A stretch of 64,000 nt of DNA from Chitinophaga sp. Ak27 (GTDB taxonomy: Bacteria > Bacteroidota > Bacteroidia > Chitinophagales > Chitinophagaceae): the NCBI RefSeq assembly GCF_012726295.1, contig NZ_JABAOB010000003.1, positions 806,001 to 870,000 on the forward strand, in the 5' to 3' direction. Position 1 is the stretch's first letter; each line of letters starts with the position of its first letter. Of this stretch, positions 54,066-64,000 are shown in pieces. The notes beneath the pieces are model-generated. The model had not been told where the DNA came from, made no database searches, and saw only the letters and a program-made list of their open reading frames with translations. A program made the position numbers and the translations under genes.

Positions 54066-54899
54066 ATGTATAAACAGATGAGTGAACTAACAGCAAAGAT
54101 CACCACAGCGAAGGAATATATCAGTAAATTCTGGGAAGAAGAGCCAGTAGCAGGCATTATACTGGGCAGCGGGTTGGGAAATCTAATCCAGGAAATAGAG
54201 CGTAGCATAGAAATCAAATACAGCGATATACCCCATTTCCCCGAATCGACCGTAGAAGGACATTCAGGCAAATTGATCCTGGGATACATGCAGGGCAAGC
54301 CTGTAGTGGCCATGGCAGGGCGTTTTCACTTTTATGAAGGATTTTCCATGAAGGAAGTCACTTTCCCGGTGAGAGTTATGAAAGCCTTGGGAATCCATAC
54401 TTTATTTATATCCAATGCTGCCGGAGGCATGAACCCCGCTTTTAAAGTGGGCGATCTGATGATTATCCGGGATCATATTAACCTGCAGCCAGAACATCCG
54501 CTCAGGGGCAAGAATGAAGATACGCTGGGGCCACGTTTCCCGGATATGAGCGAACCCTATAGCAGGGCGCTGATTACGGCGGCCAATAAAATTGCAGCCG
54601 ATAATAATATATTTTTACACAGTGGTGTATATGTAGGAGTGCAAGGACCTACCTTCGAAACCAGGGCAGAGTATAAATACATGCACATTATCGGCGGAGA
54701 TGCCGTAGGAATGAGCACGGTGCCCGAAGTGATTGTAGCAGCGCATGCCGGTTTGAAAGTATTTGCCATGAGCGTGATCACCGATATCGGTATCCGGGAA
54801 GAGGAAAATGTGATCACCCACGAGGAAGTACTGGCGGCTGCCAAAGAGGCAGAACCAAAGCTTACGCTTATCTTTAGTGAATTAATCCGGCAACTATAA
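54066..54899 (+). CDS. Purine-nucleoside phosphorylase
   Basis: 277 residues of the trimeric PNP/MTAP family: GIILGSGLGNLIQEIERS, HSGKLILGYMQGKPVVAMAG, and ISNAAGGMNPAFKVGDLMII, YVGVQGPTFETRAEYKY and GGDAVGMSTVPEVIVAAHAG. Two ATGs (54066 and 54078) are possible; the longer is used. It splits purine nucleosides with phosphate for salvage. A -7 box TAACTTTG (54025-54032) lies 34 bp upstream. The porin gene follows 19 bp after it, so the two could be co-transcribed. Confidence 0.94.
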   Translation: MYKQMSELTAKITTAKEYISKFWEEEPVAGIILGSGLGNLIQEIERSIEIKYSDIPHFPESTVEGHSGKLILGYMQGKPVVAMAGRFHFYEGFSMKEVTFPVRVMKALGIHTLFISNAAGGMNPAFKVGDLMIIRDHINLQPEHPLRGKNEDTLGPRFPDMSEPYSRALITAANKIAADNNIFLHSGVYVGVQGPTFETRAEYKYMHIIGGDAVGMSTVPEVIVAAHAGLKVFAMSVITDIGIREEENVITHEEVLAAAKEAEPKLTLIFSELIRQL

Positions 54900-54918
54900 A
54901 AGCTTTTGTTACTTTCGG

Positions 54919-56904
54919 ATGAGGCAACTTTTCATTTTCATAGCCCTGCTGTTTTTTTGCGGGAATCAACTGATGGCGCAGTACAACACTGGCCGCTTCG
55001 GTAATATGGGCGGCGGTGGAGGCGGCAACAGTAAAATGCAGCGGGACACTGCAAAGCATACACACGAGCCAGATACCATCACAGTTACCTACCGAATACT
55101 CGGTGAACCCACCGATTATAAGATAGACTCCTCTGTGAACGATTTCCAGACAAAATACCTGCGGGTACCATCTTCCTATACTACTTTGGGAAATACCGGT
55201 AGCGCCGCGTATAACATGATATTTACCCCTTTGATGAAACCCGGATTTGATGCGGGCTTTCACTCCTATGATGTATATTCCAATTCCCATGCAGATGCCC
55301 GCTTTTATCATACCACCAAGCCTTATACGGAACTGCAATACCTGGTAGGCAGCAAGCAGGAACAGGTAATAGGACTATCGCATACGCAGGACCGTACAGA
55401 ACGCTTTAATTTTGCCTTCGACTATCGCAAAATCAATGCGCCGGGATATTACCGTACCCAGAATACAAACCACGATATTTACCGGTTTACCGCCCGTTAT
55501 CAGAGCAAGAATAAGCGCGCTAATACCTACATGAGCTTCTACTATAACAAAATTAACGGGGGAGAAAATGGCGGTATCAGGAGCGATACATTTATGAACG
55601 CAGGAGGATATGGGCAACGGAAAACTATCCCGGTAAACCTGGGTAACAATACCTCCCAGGCTTATGCATTCTTTGGCGGCGGTAGCTTACCAGTGAAGTC
55701 CAGTTACCGGGAAACCGGCTTCCTGATCCAGCAGCAATACGACTGGGGAAGGGGAGATAGTATTCATGTGAATGATACACTGGATATATATAAGTATGAC
55801 CCGGTATTTCGCGTTCAGTATACTTTTAATTATCAGAACGATAATTACCAGTTCATAGACAGTTCTCCGGATTCTACTTTTTACTTCTCCCATTATAATT
55901 TTTATCCCCTGAGCAACCAGGACACCGTGACGGCAAAACACCAGTGGAAAATGATTTCCAACGATCTGTCGCTCATACAGTTCCCGGTACGAGGCAACCT
56001 GGCGCATTTTATTAATGTAGGAGCCAGGTTTGAATCTATTTCGGGCACCTTCCTCGATGCTGATATCAACTTCAGTAACCTGGCTTTGCACGGCGAGTAC
56101 CGTAATAAAACCCGCAACCAGCAGTGGGACTTTTCTGCCAAAGGCGAGTTTTACCTGGTGGGCCAGAATAGTGGCGATTATGCTGTTTCCGGGATGCTCA
56201 GACGCCATATCAATGATCTTTTAGGAGATGTACGCCTGTCGGTTAACAACGTAAATAAGGAACCATCTTATGTATACAAGTATTTCAACAGTAACAAGGA
56301 TGCCTGGTATAACACCTCCTTATCCAAGGAAAATATTACCCAGCTGCAGTTTGCTACGGACAATCATAAGCTGAACTACACACTGGCAGTAAACTATTTC
56401 CTGTTTACCAACTACACTTACTTCGAGGATTATAGACACAGCGCGCAATATAATTCGCTGTTCAACCTGCTGCAGATAACGTTCAGCAAGAAATTCTCTA
56501 TCAAGCCTTTTGCCTGGTATGCAGACATTGCCTTCCAGCAATTGCATGGTAATGGCCCGTTGAATGTTCCAGCTATCTGGACCCGCCACCGCTTTGCCTT
56601 TGAAAAGAGACTATATACTAACCTGAACCTGGTAACGGGTATTGAGCTGCGCTATAACACCAGCTATTATGCGGATGATTATTCCCCGCTGAGCGGACAG
56701 TTTATTTACCAGAACAAGGTAAAAATCAGTAACGATCTGCCGGATATTGCCGCTTTTGCCAACTTCCGGATCAAATCATTTTCAGCCTATATACGGGCAG
56801 AAAACCTGAATACCTTCATTGGCAATAATAACTTTGCCGGCCCATTATACCCATACAACAATTTCGCTTTCAGGGTAGGTTTAAGATGGTGGTTTATCAA
56901 TTAG
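54919..56904 (+). CDS. Putative outer-membrane porin (PF14121-like)
   Basis: 661 residues with signal peptide (LLFFCGNQLMAQYN). A Gly-rich, polar linker (GNMGGGGGGNSKMQRD) and HTHEPDTITVTYRIL precede a beta-barrel of alternating aromatic strands, for example YHTTKPYTELQYLVGSKQEQ, YMSFYYNKINGGENGG and FAFRVGLRWWFIN at the C-terminal strand. It is typical of the Bacteroidota 'putative porin' family. The solute is unknown. The downstream region carries a long palindrome. Confidence 0.85.
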   Translation: MRQLFIFIALLFFCGNQLMAQYNTGRFGNMGGGGGGNSKMQRDTAKHTHEPDTITVTYRILGEPTDYKIDSSVNDFQTKYLRVPSSYTTLGNTGSAAYNMIFTPLMKPGFDAGFHSYDVYSNSHADARFYHTTKPYTELQYLVGSKQEQVIGLSHTQDRTERFNFAFDYRKINAPGYYRTQNTNHDIYRFTARYQSKNKRANTYMSFYYNKINGGENGGIRSDTFMNAGGYGQRKTIPVNLGNNTSQAYAFFGGGSLPVKSSYRETGFLIQQQYDWGRGDSIHVNDTLDIYKYDPVFRVQYTFNYQNDNYQFIDSSPDSTFYFSHYNFYPLSNQDTVTAKHQWKMISNDLSLIQFPVRGNLAHFINVGARFESISGTFLDADINFSNLALHGEYRNKTRNQQWDFSAKGEFYLVGQNSGDYAVSGMLRRHINDLLGDVRLSVNNVNKEPSYVYKYFNSNKDAWYNTSLSKENITQLQFATDNHKLNYTLAVNYFLFTNYTYFEDYRHSAQYNSLFNLLQITFSKKFSIKPFAWYADIAFQQLHGNGPLNVPAIWTRHRFAFEKRLYTNLNLVTGIELRYNTSYYADDYSPLSGQFIYQNKVKISNDLPDIAAFANFRIKSFSAYIRAENLNTFIGNNNFAGPLYPYNNFAFRVGLRWWFIN

Positions 56905-56924
56905 TATAAAGACATAAAAAACAC

Positions 56925-57006
56925 AAAACAAAAAGCTATTATGTAATATGTTTTTTGCAAATATTTAACATCGCAATGATCATGTTACATAATAGCTTTT
57001 TGTTTT
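56925..57006. repeat. Dispersed long palindrome, copy 4
   Basis: A 22-bp perfect inverted repeat (56925-56946 with 56985-57006), extendable to 26 bp with one mismatch that would be a G-U pair in RNA. The core is ACAAAAAGCTATT with stem continuation ATGTAA. Outer arms have decayed compared with copies 1-3, although the right side keeps TTTTATGCTTTACGCTTT. It lies between two genes of the same direction. Confidence 0.88.
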
Positions 57007-57033
57007 ATGCTTTACGCTTTCGGCTTTTTCGAC

Positions 57034-57041
57034 TATCTTTG
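57034..57041 (+). promoter_or_regulatory. -7 box of the metal cassette
   Basis: TATCTTTG (57034-57041) matches the -7 consensus and is 9 bp before the ATG at 57051, implying a very short leader. The -33 position (about 57011-57014) reads TTTA. Confidence 0.45.
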
Positions 57042-57050
57042 TTATTCAAC

Positions 57051-57443
57051 ATGAAACGCTTTTTTACCATATTACTTGCCATTCTGTATGTGACGCTTAC
57101 CAGCGGATTTGCGGTAAATGTGCATTATTGTATGGGGAAACTGGCATCGGTGGAGTGGCTGGATACGCCGGCAAATTTTTGCCAGCAATGTCATAAGCCA
57201 TCGAAAGGCATGGATTGTTGCAAGAATGAATTCAAGTTTTGTAAGGTAACCGAGTCGCACCAGGCAGCCAAAGTAGTGCAGCAAACATTGAGCGTTACTA
57301 CTACAGACATGCTGTTGCCGGTAAGAATACTGCCCGTTCCTGCATTATCTGTTGCTGCTAACTGGATTAGCGGTAATCCCCATGACCCGCCGGATCTCGT
57401 TACTACCCCTATTTTCCTCCGCAACTGCACTTTCCTGATCTGA
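57051..57443 (+). CDS. HYC_CC_PP family secreted protein (metal-associated)
   Basis: 130 residues from ATG 57051 (an upstream frame from 56955 runs through the palindrome). Signal peptide about 1-20, then NVHYCMGK (HYC), ANFCQQCHK (C44, C47) and GMDCCKNEFKFCK (C56, C57, C64), and a Pro-containing tail NPHDPPDLVTTP. This Cys/His pattern defines a small Bacteroidota family that I associate with heavy-metal loci. Metal binding is inferred from the residues. It is first in a co-directional set with an HMA protein, an outer-membrane protein and an HMA-AraC regulator. Confidence 0.75.
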   Translation: MKRFFTILLAILYVTLTSGFAVNVHYCMGKLASVEWLDTPANFCQQCHKPSKGMDCCKNEFKFCKVTESHQAAKVVQQTLSVTTTDMLLPVRILPVPALSVAANWISGNPHDPPDLVTTPIFLRNCTFLI

Positions 57444-57525
57444 TGCATACTGTTGTCCGTTTACTACGGAATTGTACAGTTATGACGTTTCTATTCATTT
57501 TATTTATTTAATCAGATCATTCATC

Positions 57526-58074
57526 ATGAAAACAATATCCATTATATTGCTCGCATTGAGCTTGACTTTTGGCGCCAATGCCCAATTTAAAAAAGCCAGC
57601 GTACATGCTACCGGCCTTACCTGCGCCATGTGTTCAAAAGCAACTTATGAAGCCCTGGAATCACTGCCCTTTGTGGATAAGATAGATACCGACCTGGATA
57701 ATACCACCTTTATACTCACTTTCAAGTCCAATGTGCCGGTAAATATCGATGCCATCAAAGCAAAAGTGGAAGACGCCGGATTTTCTGTAGGTAAGCTGGT
57801 GATGACGGCAAATTTTGATGGAGTGAATATTAAAAACGATGCCCATGTGGCTTTTGCCGGTAATACCCTGCATTTCATGGATGTGAAAAACCAAGTGTTA
57901 ACAGGCGATAAAGATATTACGGTGATCGATAAGGATTTTGTGTCTGCCAAACAGTTCAAAAAATTCAGTACCGAAACAAGTATGCCCTGCTATAAAACAG
58001 GAATGATGACAGGCGATTGCTGCAAAACAGATGCAACGGCTGCTTCTAAACGGGTATATCACGTTACCATTTAA
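57526..58074 (+). CDS. Secreted HMA-domain protein
   Basis: 182 residues from ATG 57526. Signal peptide ends GANAQ (about 20), and the HMA fold follows with the metal motif GLTCAMCSKAT (C33, C36). The C-terminal half is a separate domain with a Cys-containing end (PCYKTGMMTGDCCKT). Periplasmic metallochaperone function, probably copper-like, is inferred. It is 83 bp after the HYC gene. Both secreted proteins and the outer-membrane protein suggest handling of metal in the envelope. Confidence 0.82.
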   Translation: MKTISIILLALSLTFGANAQFKKASVHATGLTCAMCSKATYEALESLPFVDKIDTDLDNTTFILTFKSNVPVNIDAIKAKVEDAGFSVGKLVMTANFDGVNIKNDAHVAFAGNTLHFMDVKNQVLTGDKDITVIDKDFVSAKQFKKFSTETSMPCYKTGMMTGDCCKTDATAASKRVYHVTI

Positions 58075-58088
58075 TACTTGCCGGCTAT

Positions 58089-58952
58089 ATGAAAAAAATT
58101 TTGATGATAGCAGTGGCGATCATGGCTGGCAACGGCATCCTATCTGCCCAGGAATTATACGTAAATACAGAGCCGGCGAGTAATATGCCGGCCCACTCCC
58201 TTGGCATACGACTGACCAATAAGTTTTTTAATATGGAGCATTCCCGGGAGAACGGGATGCGTTTTGAGCCTGAAATCATGTGGGGCGTCAACAAGAAGCT
58301 GATGTTACACCTGCAGGGATATGCGTCCAATATGATGCAGTCGTCTGTTCGGGCGGAAGGAGGAAGCGTTTATGCAAAGTATCGCTTCCTGTCGCTGGAC
58401 CAGCAGCATGCGCATTTCCGCATGGCGGCATATGTGCGGGGTGCTGTGATCGACAACCCTTACTACCCGGTGATGGCTGCGGGCGCCCATCCCATGCAGC
58501 CCTATAATAATAAGGAGCTCGACCTGGAAGGTGCTGCTTCTGGCGTAAACGGGGGGATTATTGCTACCCAGTTATTGCATAAGCTGGCGTTGTCTACCAC
58601 GTTGGGATATTCCCGTTATATGAATAACGTGAAAGATAATATTCCGGATGATTTCTCCCGGAACGCCATTAACTACAGTCTTTCAGCAGGTTACCTGGTA
58701 TTGCCGGTGAAGTATAAGAGCTTCCAGCAAACCAACCTAAACCTGTACCTGGAGTTATTGGGAAAAACGAATACCGATGGGATAGGCCGTGGTTCCTACC
58801 TGGATATTGCCCCTGCCGTACAGTTTATTTTCAACAGCACCACGCGCCTGGATTTGTCGTACCGTGCGCAGGTAGCCGGCGATATGCCAAGAAATACGTT
58901 TAACTCTTTTTTAATCAGGGTGGAACACAACATCTTTAATATCAAAAAGTAG
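58089..58952 (+). CDS. Outer-membrane beta-barrel protein
   Basis: 287 residues with signal peptide ending near LSAQE. The body has alternating barrel-like strands (SVYAKYRFLSLDQQHAHFRM, ALSTTLGYSRYMNNV, YLVLPVKYKSFQQTNLNLYL), ending RVEHNIFNIKK. It begins 15 bp after the HMA gene and the regulator begins 4 bp after it, so it belongs to this operon. A role in metal efflux or sensing across the outer membrane is inferred only from context. Confidence 0.7.
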   Translation: MKKILMIAVAIMAGNGILSAQELYVNTEPASNMPAHSLGIRLTNKFFNMEHSRENGMRFEPEIMWGVNKKLMLHLQGYASNMMQSSVRAEGGSVYAKYRFLSLDQQHAHFRMAAYVRGAVIDNPYYPVMAAGAHPMQPYNNKELDLEGAASGVNGGIIATQLLHKLALSTTLGYSRYMNNVKDNIPDDFSRNAINYSLSAGYLVLPVKYKSFQQTNLNLYLELLGKTNTDGIGRGSYLDIAPAVQFIFNSTTRLDLSYRAQVAGDMPRNTFNSFLIRVEHNIFNIKK

Positions 58953-58955
58953 TCG

Positions 58956-59528
58956 ATGCCTACAACAGATCTGTATATAAAAAATATGGTTTGTCCACGT
59001 TGTATTAAGGTGGTCACGAATATACTCACGGAACAGCAGCTGGATATTCTGGATATTCAGCTGGGAAAGGTAACGGTGAAGGGAATAGTAACAGAGCCGC
59101 AACAGGAAAAGCTATCGGGATTATTACAACAGGAAGGATTTGTGCTGATCGACGACAGGAAGCAGCAGTTGATAGCCGGTATAAAGAGCATCATTGTGCA
59201 GGTAGTGCATCATTCTGAATTGGATGAAATGAGGGAAAATTTTTCTACTTTACTGGCAGGGAAGTTGCAAAAGGACTATCATTATCTCAGCAATCTTTTT
59301 TCTGAAACAGAAGGCACTACGATTGAACAATACATTATTCAACAAAAGATAGAACGGGTAAAGGAACTGCTGGTATATAACGAGTTAAGTTTAAGCGAAA
59401 TCAGTTATAAACTGGGATATAGCAGCGTAGCGCATCTTTCGGCTCAATTCAAGAAAGTTACAGGCCTCACGCCCAGCCAGTTTAAGCAATTAAAAGCGCC
59501 GGGGCGTATACCGTTAGACAAGATATAG
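58956..59528 (+). CDS. HMA-AraC fusion transcriptional regulator
   Basis: 190 residues. Residues 1-70 look like an HMA-type domain with the metal motif KNMVCPRCIKVV (C13, C16), in place of the sugar-binding domain found in AraC. The C-terminal half is an AraC DNA-binding domain with two HTHs: IEQYIIQQKIERVKELLVYN and LSEISYKLGYSSVAHLSAQF, then GLTPSQFKQLK. It probably senses a soft metal such as copper and controls the operon, with positive autoregulation possible. It is the last of four co-directional genes with 4 bp between it and the porin-like gene. Confidence 0.87.
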   Translation: MPTTDLYIKNMVCPRCIKVVTNILTEQQLDILDIQLGKVTVKGIVTEPQQEKLSGLLQQEGFVLIDDRKQQLIAGIKSIIVQVVHHSELDEMRENFSTLLAGKLQKDYHYLSNLFSETEGTTIEQYIIQQKIERVKELLVYNELSLSEISYKLGYSSVAHLSAQFKKVTGLTPSQFKQLKAPGRIPLDKI

Positions 59529-59557
59529 TGAGAAGTTAGTTGTTTTAGTTTTAGTGT

Positions 59558-59590
59558 AAAAGAGGCTGCTGCACACCGCGGCCTCTTTTT
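59558..59590 (+). terminator. Terminator after the metal cassette
   Basis: AAAGAGGC (59559-59566) pairs with GCCTCTTT (59581-59588), followed by T-rich sequence. Confidence 0.75.
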
Positions 59591-59845
59591 AAAAAAATCT
59601 GACATGAAAAAAGTATTAAGCGGTTTACTTCGGATTTTACAATCCTTATTTATGAAGAAGGATTGCTGTAAATAACAGGAGTAGCCGTGCAACCAGTAGC
59701 GAACGGGAGACGAATGTGAATATTTTACATTTGTTTCCCGTTCTTTTCTTAATCAGGCCCATCCCGGGAAATGCACGGCAGTTACAAAAATTTTCAGCAC
59801 AGTATTTGTAAAACCCCTTACCTTTACCATAGCGATTTACTGCAG

Positions 59846-61519
59846 ATGAAGAACAGAAATTTAATTATTAGTTTGTTGTGCGGATCTGGAGTGTGCTTGT
59901 TGTTAGCCTCTTGTGTGAATAAAAAAAAGCATACTGCCCCAAAACAAAAACAGATTGTAGCAAACATCAGACAGCTCGACGAAGTGATCAGCGATAATAT
60001 CACAGAACGGTTGTCGGCCCTGAAAGACAATGATGGAGAACTGGAAGACAGTTTACAGGCTTTCCGGCCTGCTGCTATTCAGGAATTTTACGGACAAGAC
60101 AAACCTTCCGGCCAATGGTCTAAGAATGGTGTGGCCAGCCCTGCTGCCGACTCTATGTTGATGATGATTCAACAGGCGGAGGATGCGGGACTTTTACCAG
60201 CGCAGTACCATGAGCCTGCACTTACAGCTGCCTGGACGCAATTGCACAATGATGCTGCCGCCCAAAAGGATGCCGCGCTGTGGGCAAAAGTGGATGTACT
60301 GATGACAGACGCTTTTATGCGGATGACGTCGGACCTGAAGTTTGGCGTAGCGCCGAGGGATAGTATCACCCTTCGAAAAGACTCCACCTTTACGGACGCG
60401 CAGCTGATCTCCAGGTTAAAAGAAGCATTGAGCGGTAACAATGTTACCAGCTCTCTTCATGCACTGGAACCTACGCATGCCGGTTACCTGGCATTGAAAG
60501 AAGGCATACAGGCATTCAAGTCGAAGTATGGACATTACCACTGGGATACCCTGCCGCTCAACTATACCGATACGCTGGTATTCAAGCAGCTGGTGATTAA
60601 CCGCCTGGTACAAAGTGGCCACCTGGATACCACCGGCCGGGGAGCAGATACATCGTTGCTGAAAGCCGGTGTGAAAGCATTCCAGAAAGAGTTTAACATC
60701 TATCCGGACGGCGTAGCCGGCAGGCGCACAGTTATTGCCCTGAACCGTTCTATGCACGATTGGGTGATGCAGGCAGCTGTAAACATGGACCGGTGGCGGA
60801 AGTTGCCGGATACCCTACCCACGCAATACATTATGGTAAATGTGCCCGGGTATTTGCTGCGGGTAGTAGATAGCGGGGAAGTGAAGCTGGAATCGCGTGT
60901 AATTGTAGGCGCACCGCGCACCCGCACACCGTTGTTAAACTCCTACATGACTAATTTCATGATGTTCCCCTACTGGCGCGTGCCTTACAGTATCGTGTTT
61001 AAGGAGATGTTGCCGGCTATTAAGAAAAATATCAATTACCTGGCGTCTAAAAACCTGGAAGTAATAGATAAAGATGGCAATGCCATAGATCCGGCTTCTA
61101 TCGATTGGTCGAAGCTGAGCAAAGGGCATTTCCCTTATGTATTGCGGCAAATGGACGGTATTGACAATTCGCTGGGCATTATGAAGTTTAATTTCCGCAA
61201 TAAGTACAGCGTATACCTGCATGATACCAATAATCGCGGGTTATTCAAGAATTCTATGCGTGCCATGAGTCATGGTTGCGTAAGGGTACAACAATGGGAT
61301 AGCCTGGCGCAGTTCCTGGTACGGGCCGACAGCATAAGACATAGTGGAGATAGTGTACGTGTATGGTTGGCCAGGGAAGAAAAGAAGCAGGTAGATCTGC
61401 CTAAACATGTTCCTATTTACCTGCGTTATTTCACCGCAGAAGGGCAGAACGGCGAGTTGGTTTTCTATGATGATATCTATGGCGAAGATAAAGTCATGAG
61501 AAAGAAAATGAAGTTATAA
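59846..61519 (+). CDS. L,D-transpeptidase (YkuD) lipoprotein, YcbB-like
   Basis: 558 residues from ATG 59846, chosen over a frame from 59771, because it begins a lipoprotein signal (LLCGSGVCLLLASC, lipobox LASC). A peptidoglycan-binding-like helical domain (about 230-330: LKAGVKAFQKEFNIYPDGVA) precedes the YkuD catalytic domain with the nucleophile C478 in MSHGCVRVQQWD and a histidine upstream (KFNFRNKYSVYLHDT). It links peptides in peptidoglycan (3-3 type) or attaches proteins to it. The length and layout match YcbB-type enzymes. A terminator follows. Confidence 0.92.
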   Translation: MKNRNLIISLLCGSGVCLLLASCVNKKKHTAPKQKQIVANIRQLDEVISDNITERLSALKDNDGELEDSLQAFRPAAIQEFYGQDKPSGQWSKNGVASPAADSMLMMIQQAEDAGLLPAQYHEPALTAAWTQLHNDAAAQKDAALWAKVDVLMTDAFMRMTSDLKFGVAPRDSITLRKDSTFTDAQLISRLKEALSGNNVTSSLHALEPTHAGYLALKEGIQAFKSKYGHYHWDTLPLNYTDTLVFKQLVINRLVQSGHLDTTGRGADTSLLKAGVKAFQKEFNIYPDGVAGRRTVIALNRSMHDWVMQAAVNMDRWRKLPDTLPTQYIMVNVPGYLLRVVDSGEVKLESRVIVGAPRTRTPLLNSYMTNFMMFPYWRVPYSIVFKEMLPAIKKNINYLASKNLEVIDKDGNAIDPASIDWSKLSKGHFPYVLRQMDGIDNSLGIMKFNFRNKYSVYLHDTNNRGLFKNSMRAMSHGCVRVQQWDSLAQFLVRADSIRHSGDSVRVWLAREEKKQVDLPKHVPIYLRYFTAEGQNGELVFYDDIYGEDKVMRKKMKL

Positions 61520-61545
61520 TAGTGTTTCAGCGATGAAGTCTAAAT

Positions 61546-61578
61546 AAAAAAAGCAGCGAAATTTTCGCTGCTTTTTTT
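61546..61578. terminator. Bidirectional terminator between the transpeptidase and icd
   Basis: AAAAAAGCAGCGAAA and its complement form a hairpin with a very short loop and runs on both sides. It separates two convergent genes. Confidence 0.92.
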
Positions 61579-61599
61579 ATTGGAAATGTGAAGTATCAC

Positions 61600-62829
61600 T
61601 TAAGCCAGTTTTGCTTTCAGTGCAGTGTCCAGCGCATCCAGGAATTCTTCTGTATACAGGTAGTGTTTACCATGTTCTACTTTATTGCCATGGATGCAAA
61701 CAGCCAGGTCTTTCGTCATTTTACCACTTTCCACAGTTTCGATACAAACCTGTTCCAGTGCATGACAGAAATTGATCAGGGATTGGTTGTTGTCCAGTTT
61801 GCCACGGAATTCCAGACCGCGTGTCCATGCGAAGATGGATGCGATTGGGTTGGTAGACGTTGGTTTACCAGCCTGGTGATCGCGGTAGTGGCGGGTTACA
61901 GTGCCATGTGCTGCCTCTGCTTCCATGGTTTTACCATCTGGAGTGATGAGGGTAGACGTCATCAGGCCGAGGGAACCAAAGCCTTGCGCTACGGTATCAG
62001 ACTGTACGTCGCCATCATAGTTTTTACAGGCCCATACAAAGTTACCATGCCATTTCAGTGCGCTGGCCACCATGTCATCGATGAGACGGTGCTCATAAGT
62101 TAAGCCGGCAGCATCAAATTGCGCTTTGAATTCCTGTTGATAGATGTCTTCGAAGATATCTTTGAAGCGGCCGTCATATTTTTTCAGGATGGTATTTTTA
62201 GTACTCAGGTACAAAGGCCATTTTTTCATCAGCGCCTGGTTGAAACATGCGCGGGCAAATCCTTTGATAGATTCGTCGGTATTGTACATAGCCAATGCTA
62301 CGCCATCACCTTTGAAGTTATATACTTCATGTTCGATTACTTCACCGTTTTCACCTTCAAATTTGATGGTGAGTTTACCTTTTCCTTTGGTAACGAAATC
62401 GGTAGCACGGTACTGGTCACCGAAAGCATGTCGACCAATACAGATCGGCGCTGTCCAGTTAGGTACCAGGCGTGGTACATTTTTCATAACGATTGGCTCA
62501 CGGAATACGGTACCATCCAGGATGTTACGGATAGTGCCGTTGGGTGATTTCCACATTTGCTTCAGGCTGAATTCCTTTACACGGGCTTCATCCGGAGTAA
62601 TGGTGGCGCATTTGATACCTACGCCTACTTCTCTGATAGCGTTGGCAGCATCAATGGTTACCTGGTCGTTGGTAGCATCGCGATGCTCCATGCCCAGGTC
62701 ATAATATTTAATTTCAACGTCCAGGTATGGAAGTATCAGTTTGTCCTTGATGAATTTCCAGATGATGCGTGTCATCTCATCACCGTCCAGTTCTACCACC
62801 GGATTAGCAACTTTAATTTTTTCTGCCAT
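61600..62829 (-). CDS. NADP-dependent isocitrate dehydrogenase, eukaryotic-like (type II) class
   Basis: 409 residues from ATG 62829 (the longer frame to 62871 adds a poor N-terminus). The opening [20 protein letters not shown] and [20 protein letters not shown] are those of the dimeric, eukaryotic-like NADP-IDH class; [20 protein letters not shown] is the NADP-binding region. It oxidises isocitrate to 2-oxoglutarate, giving NADPH. The upstream gene is a second, unrelated class of IDH; a long palindrome separates them. Confidence 0.95.
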   Translation of the reverse strand: MAEKIKVANPVVELDGDEMTRIIWKFIKDKLILPYLDVEIKYYDLGMEHRDATNDQVTIDAANAIREVGVGIKCATITPDEARVKEFSLKQMWKSPNGTIRNILDGTVFREPIVMKNVPRLVPNWTAPICIGRHAFGDQYRATDFVTKGKGKLTIKFEGENGEVIEHEVYNFKGDGVALAMYNTDESIKGFARACFNQALMKKWPLYLSTKNTILKKYDGRFKDIFEDIYQQEFKAQFDAAGLTYEHRLIDDMVASALKWHGNFVWACKNYDGDVQSDTVAQGFGSLGLMTSTLITPDGKTMEAEAAHGTVTRHYRDHQAGKPTSTNPIASIFAWTRGLEFRGKLDNNQSLINFCHALEQVCIETVESGKMTKDLAVCIHGNKVEHGKHYLYTEEFLDALDTALKAKLA

Positions 62830-62940
62830 TTCGGGTTTTTTAAAAATTAGATTAAAAGCAATTCTCAACAATTATTCAAGCGATCCCTTGCGGGATAATC
62901 ACGAAAAATACAAATAGCTGGGAAAAAAACAAAATTAAGA

Positions 62941-63067
62941 AAGCATAAAGCGCAAAGCTGAAAGCAAAAAGCTATTGTAGCGAATGATCAAAGCGAATAT
63001 TGTATCATATTTCGCCTGGTTCATTCGCTACAATAGCTTTTTGCTATATGCTGTAAGCGTTATGCTT
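62941..63067. repeat. Dispersed long palindrome, copy 5
   Basis: A 25-bp perfect core (62963-62987 with 63021-63045) carries AGCAAAAAGCTATT and then GTAGCGAATGA. Outer arms to 62941 and 63067 pair imperfectly. It lies between two minus-strand IDH genes, right at the stop codon of the upstream one. Confidence 0.92.
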
Positions 63068-63068
63068 A

Positions 63069-64000
<932 letters not shown>

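Overview
The window is chromosomal DNA from a Bacteroidota bacterium, most likely Chitinophagaceae (Chitinophaga-like). The evidence is a type IX secretion (T9SS) sorting tail, a PorW/SprE-like protein, Bacteroidota-style promoters (TTTG, 19 bp, TAnnTTTG) with few Shine-Dalgarno sites, a cyanobacterial/plant-length IspH, and families such as HYC_CC_PP, PF14121-type porins and bactofilin/AtpZ neighbours. Both window edges cut genes: a GH32 glycosidase on the left and an E. coli-type isocitrate dehydrogenase on the right.

Layout. 1-3.1 kb: end of a fructan-type glycosidase, then a four-gene cluster (DoxX-like, DUF2071, membrane methyltransferase, membrane protein). 3.1-5.6 kb, minus strand: AlkB repair dioxygenase and a DoxX-ArsR-SRPBCC-SRPBCC regulon with palindromic operator candidates. 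5.6-9.0 kb: AT-rich accessory island with an acyltransferase, a lipoprotein, a frameshifted DUF6934-like gene with a small partner, and a truncated second copy of that gene; tRNA-Asp lies beyond it. 9.3-15.6 kb: accA, dapA, rnz, STAS, clpC. 16-21.4 kb: three secreted surface proteins. 21.5-28 kb: cmk, a structured noncoding RNA candidate, a TPR histidine kinase/LytTR pair, ispH, rhomboid protease. 28.3-32 kb: rpsA, a HigBA toxin-antitoxin pair and a decayed AbiEi gene. 32-37.5 kb: cyclase-family hydrolase, HAD phosphatase, and a sulfite reductase-sirohaem operon behind an apparent cysteine-codon leader peptide attenuator. 37.5-46.8 kb: DUF488, HD hydrolase, thioesterase, pyrG, yidC, M28 peptidase, SprT, AtpZ, bactofilin. 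47-57 kb: PorW/SprE-like TPR protein, PBP1A, sucC, purine nucleoside phosphorylase, porin. 57-59.5 kb: a metal-handling cassette ending in an HMA-AraC fusion. 59.8-64 kb: L,D-transpeptidase and two unrelated isocitrate dehydrogenases in tandem.

The most interesting non-gene structures are: (i) a family of five dispersed long palindromes sharing the core AGCAAAAAGCTATT, whose stems differ in sequence but keep pairing, one of which supplies the C-terminal codons of both flanking convergent genes; (ii) a complete promoter, Cys-rich leader peptide and terminator array before the sulfite reductase; (iii) a roughly 360-nt structured RNA candidate with its own terminator; (iv) a perfect 33-nt palindrome in the accessory island. 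I cannot show that any of these is undescribed, because no database search was possible.
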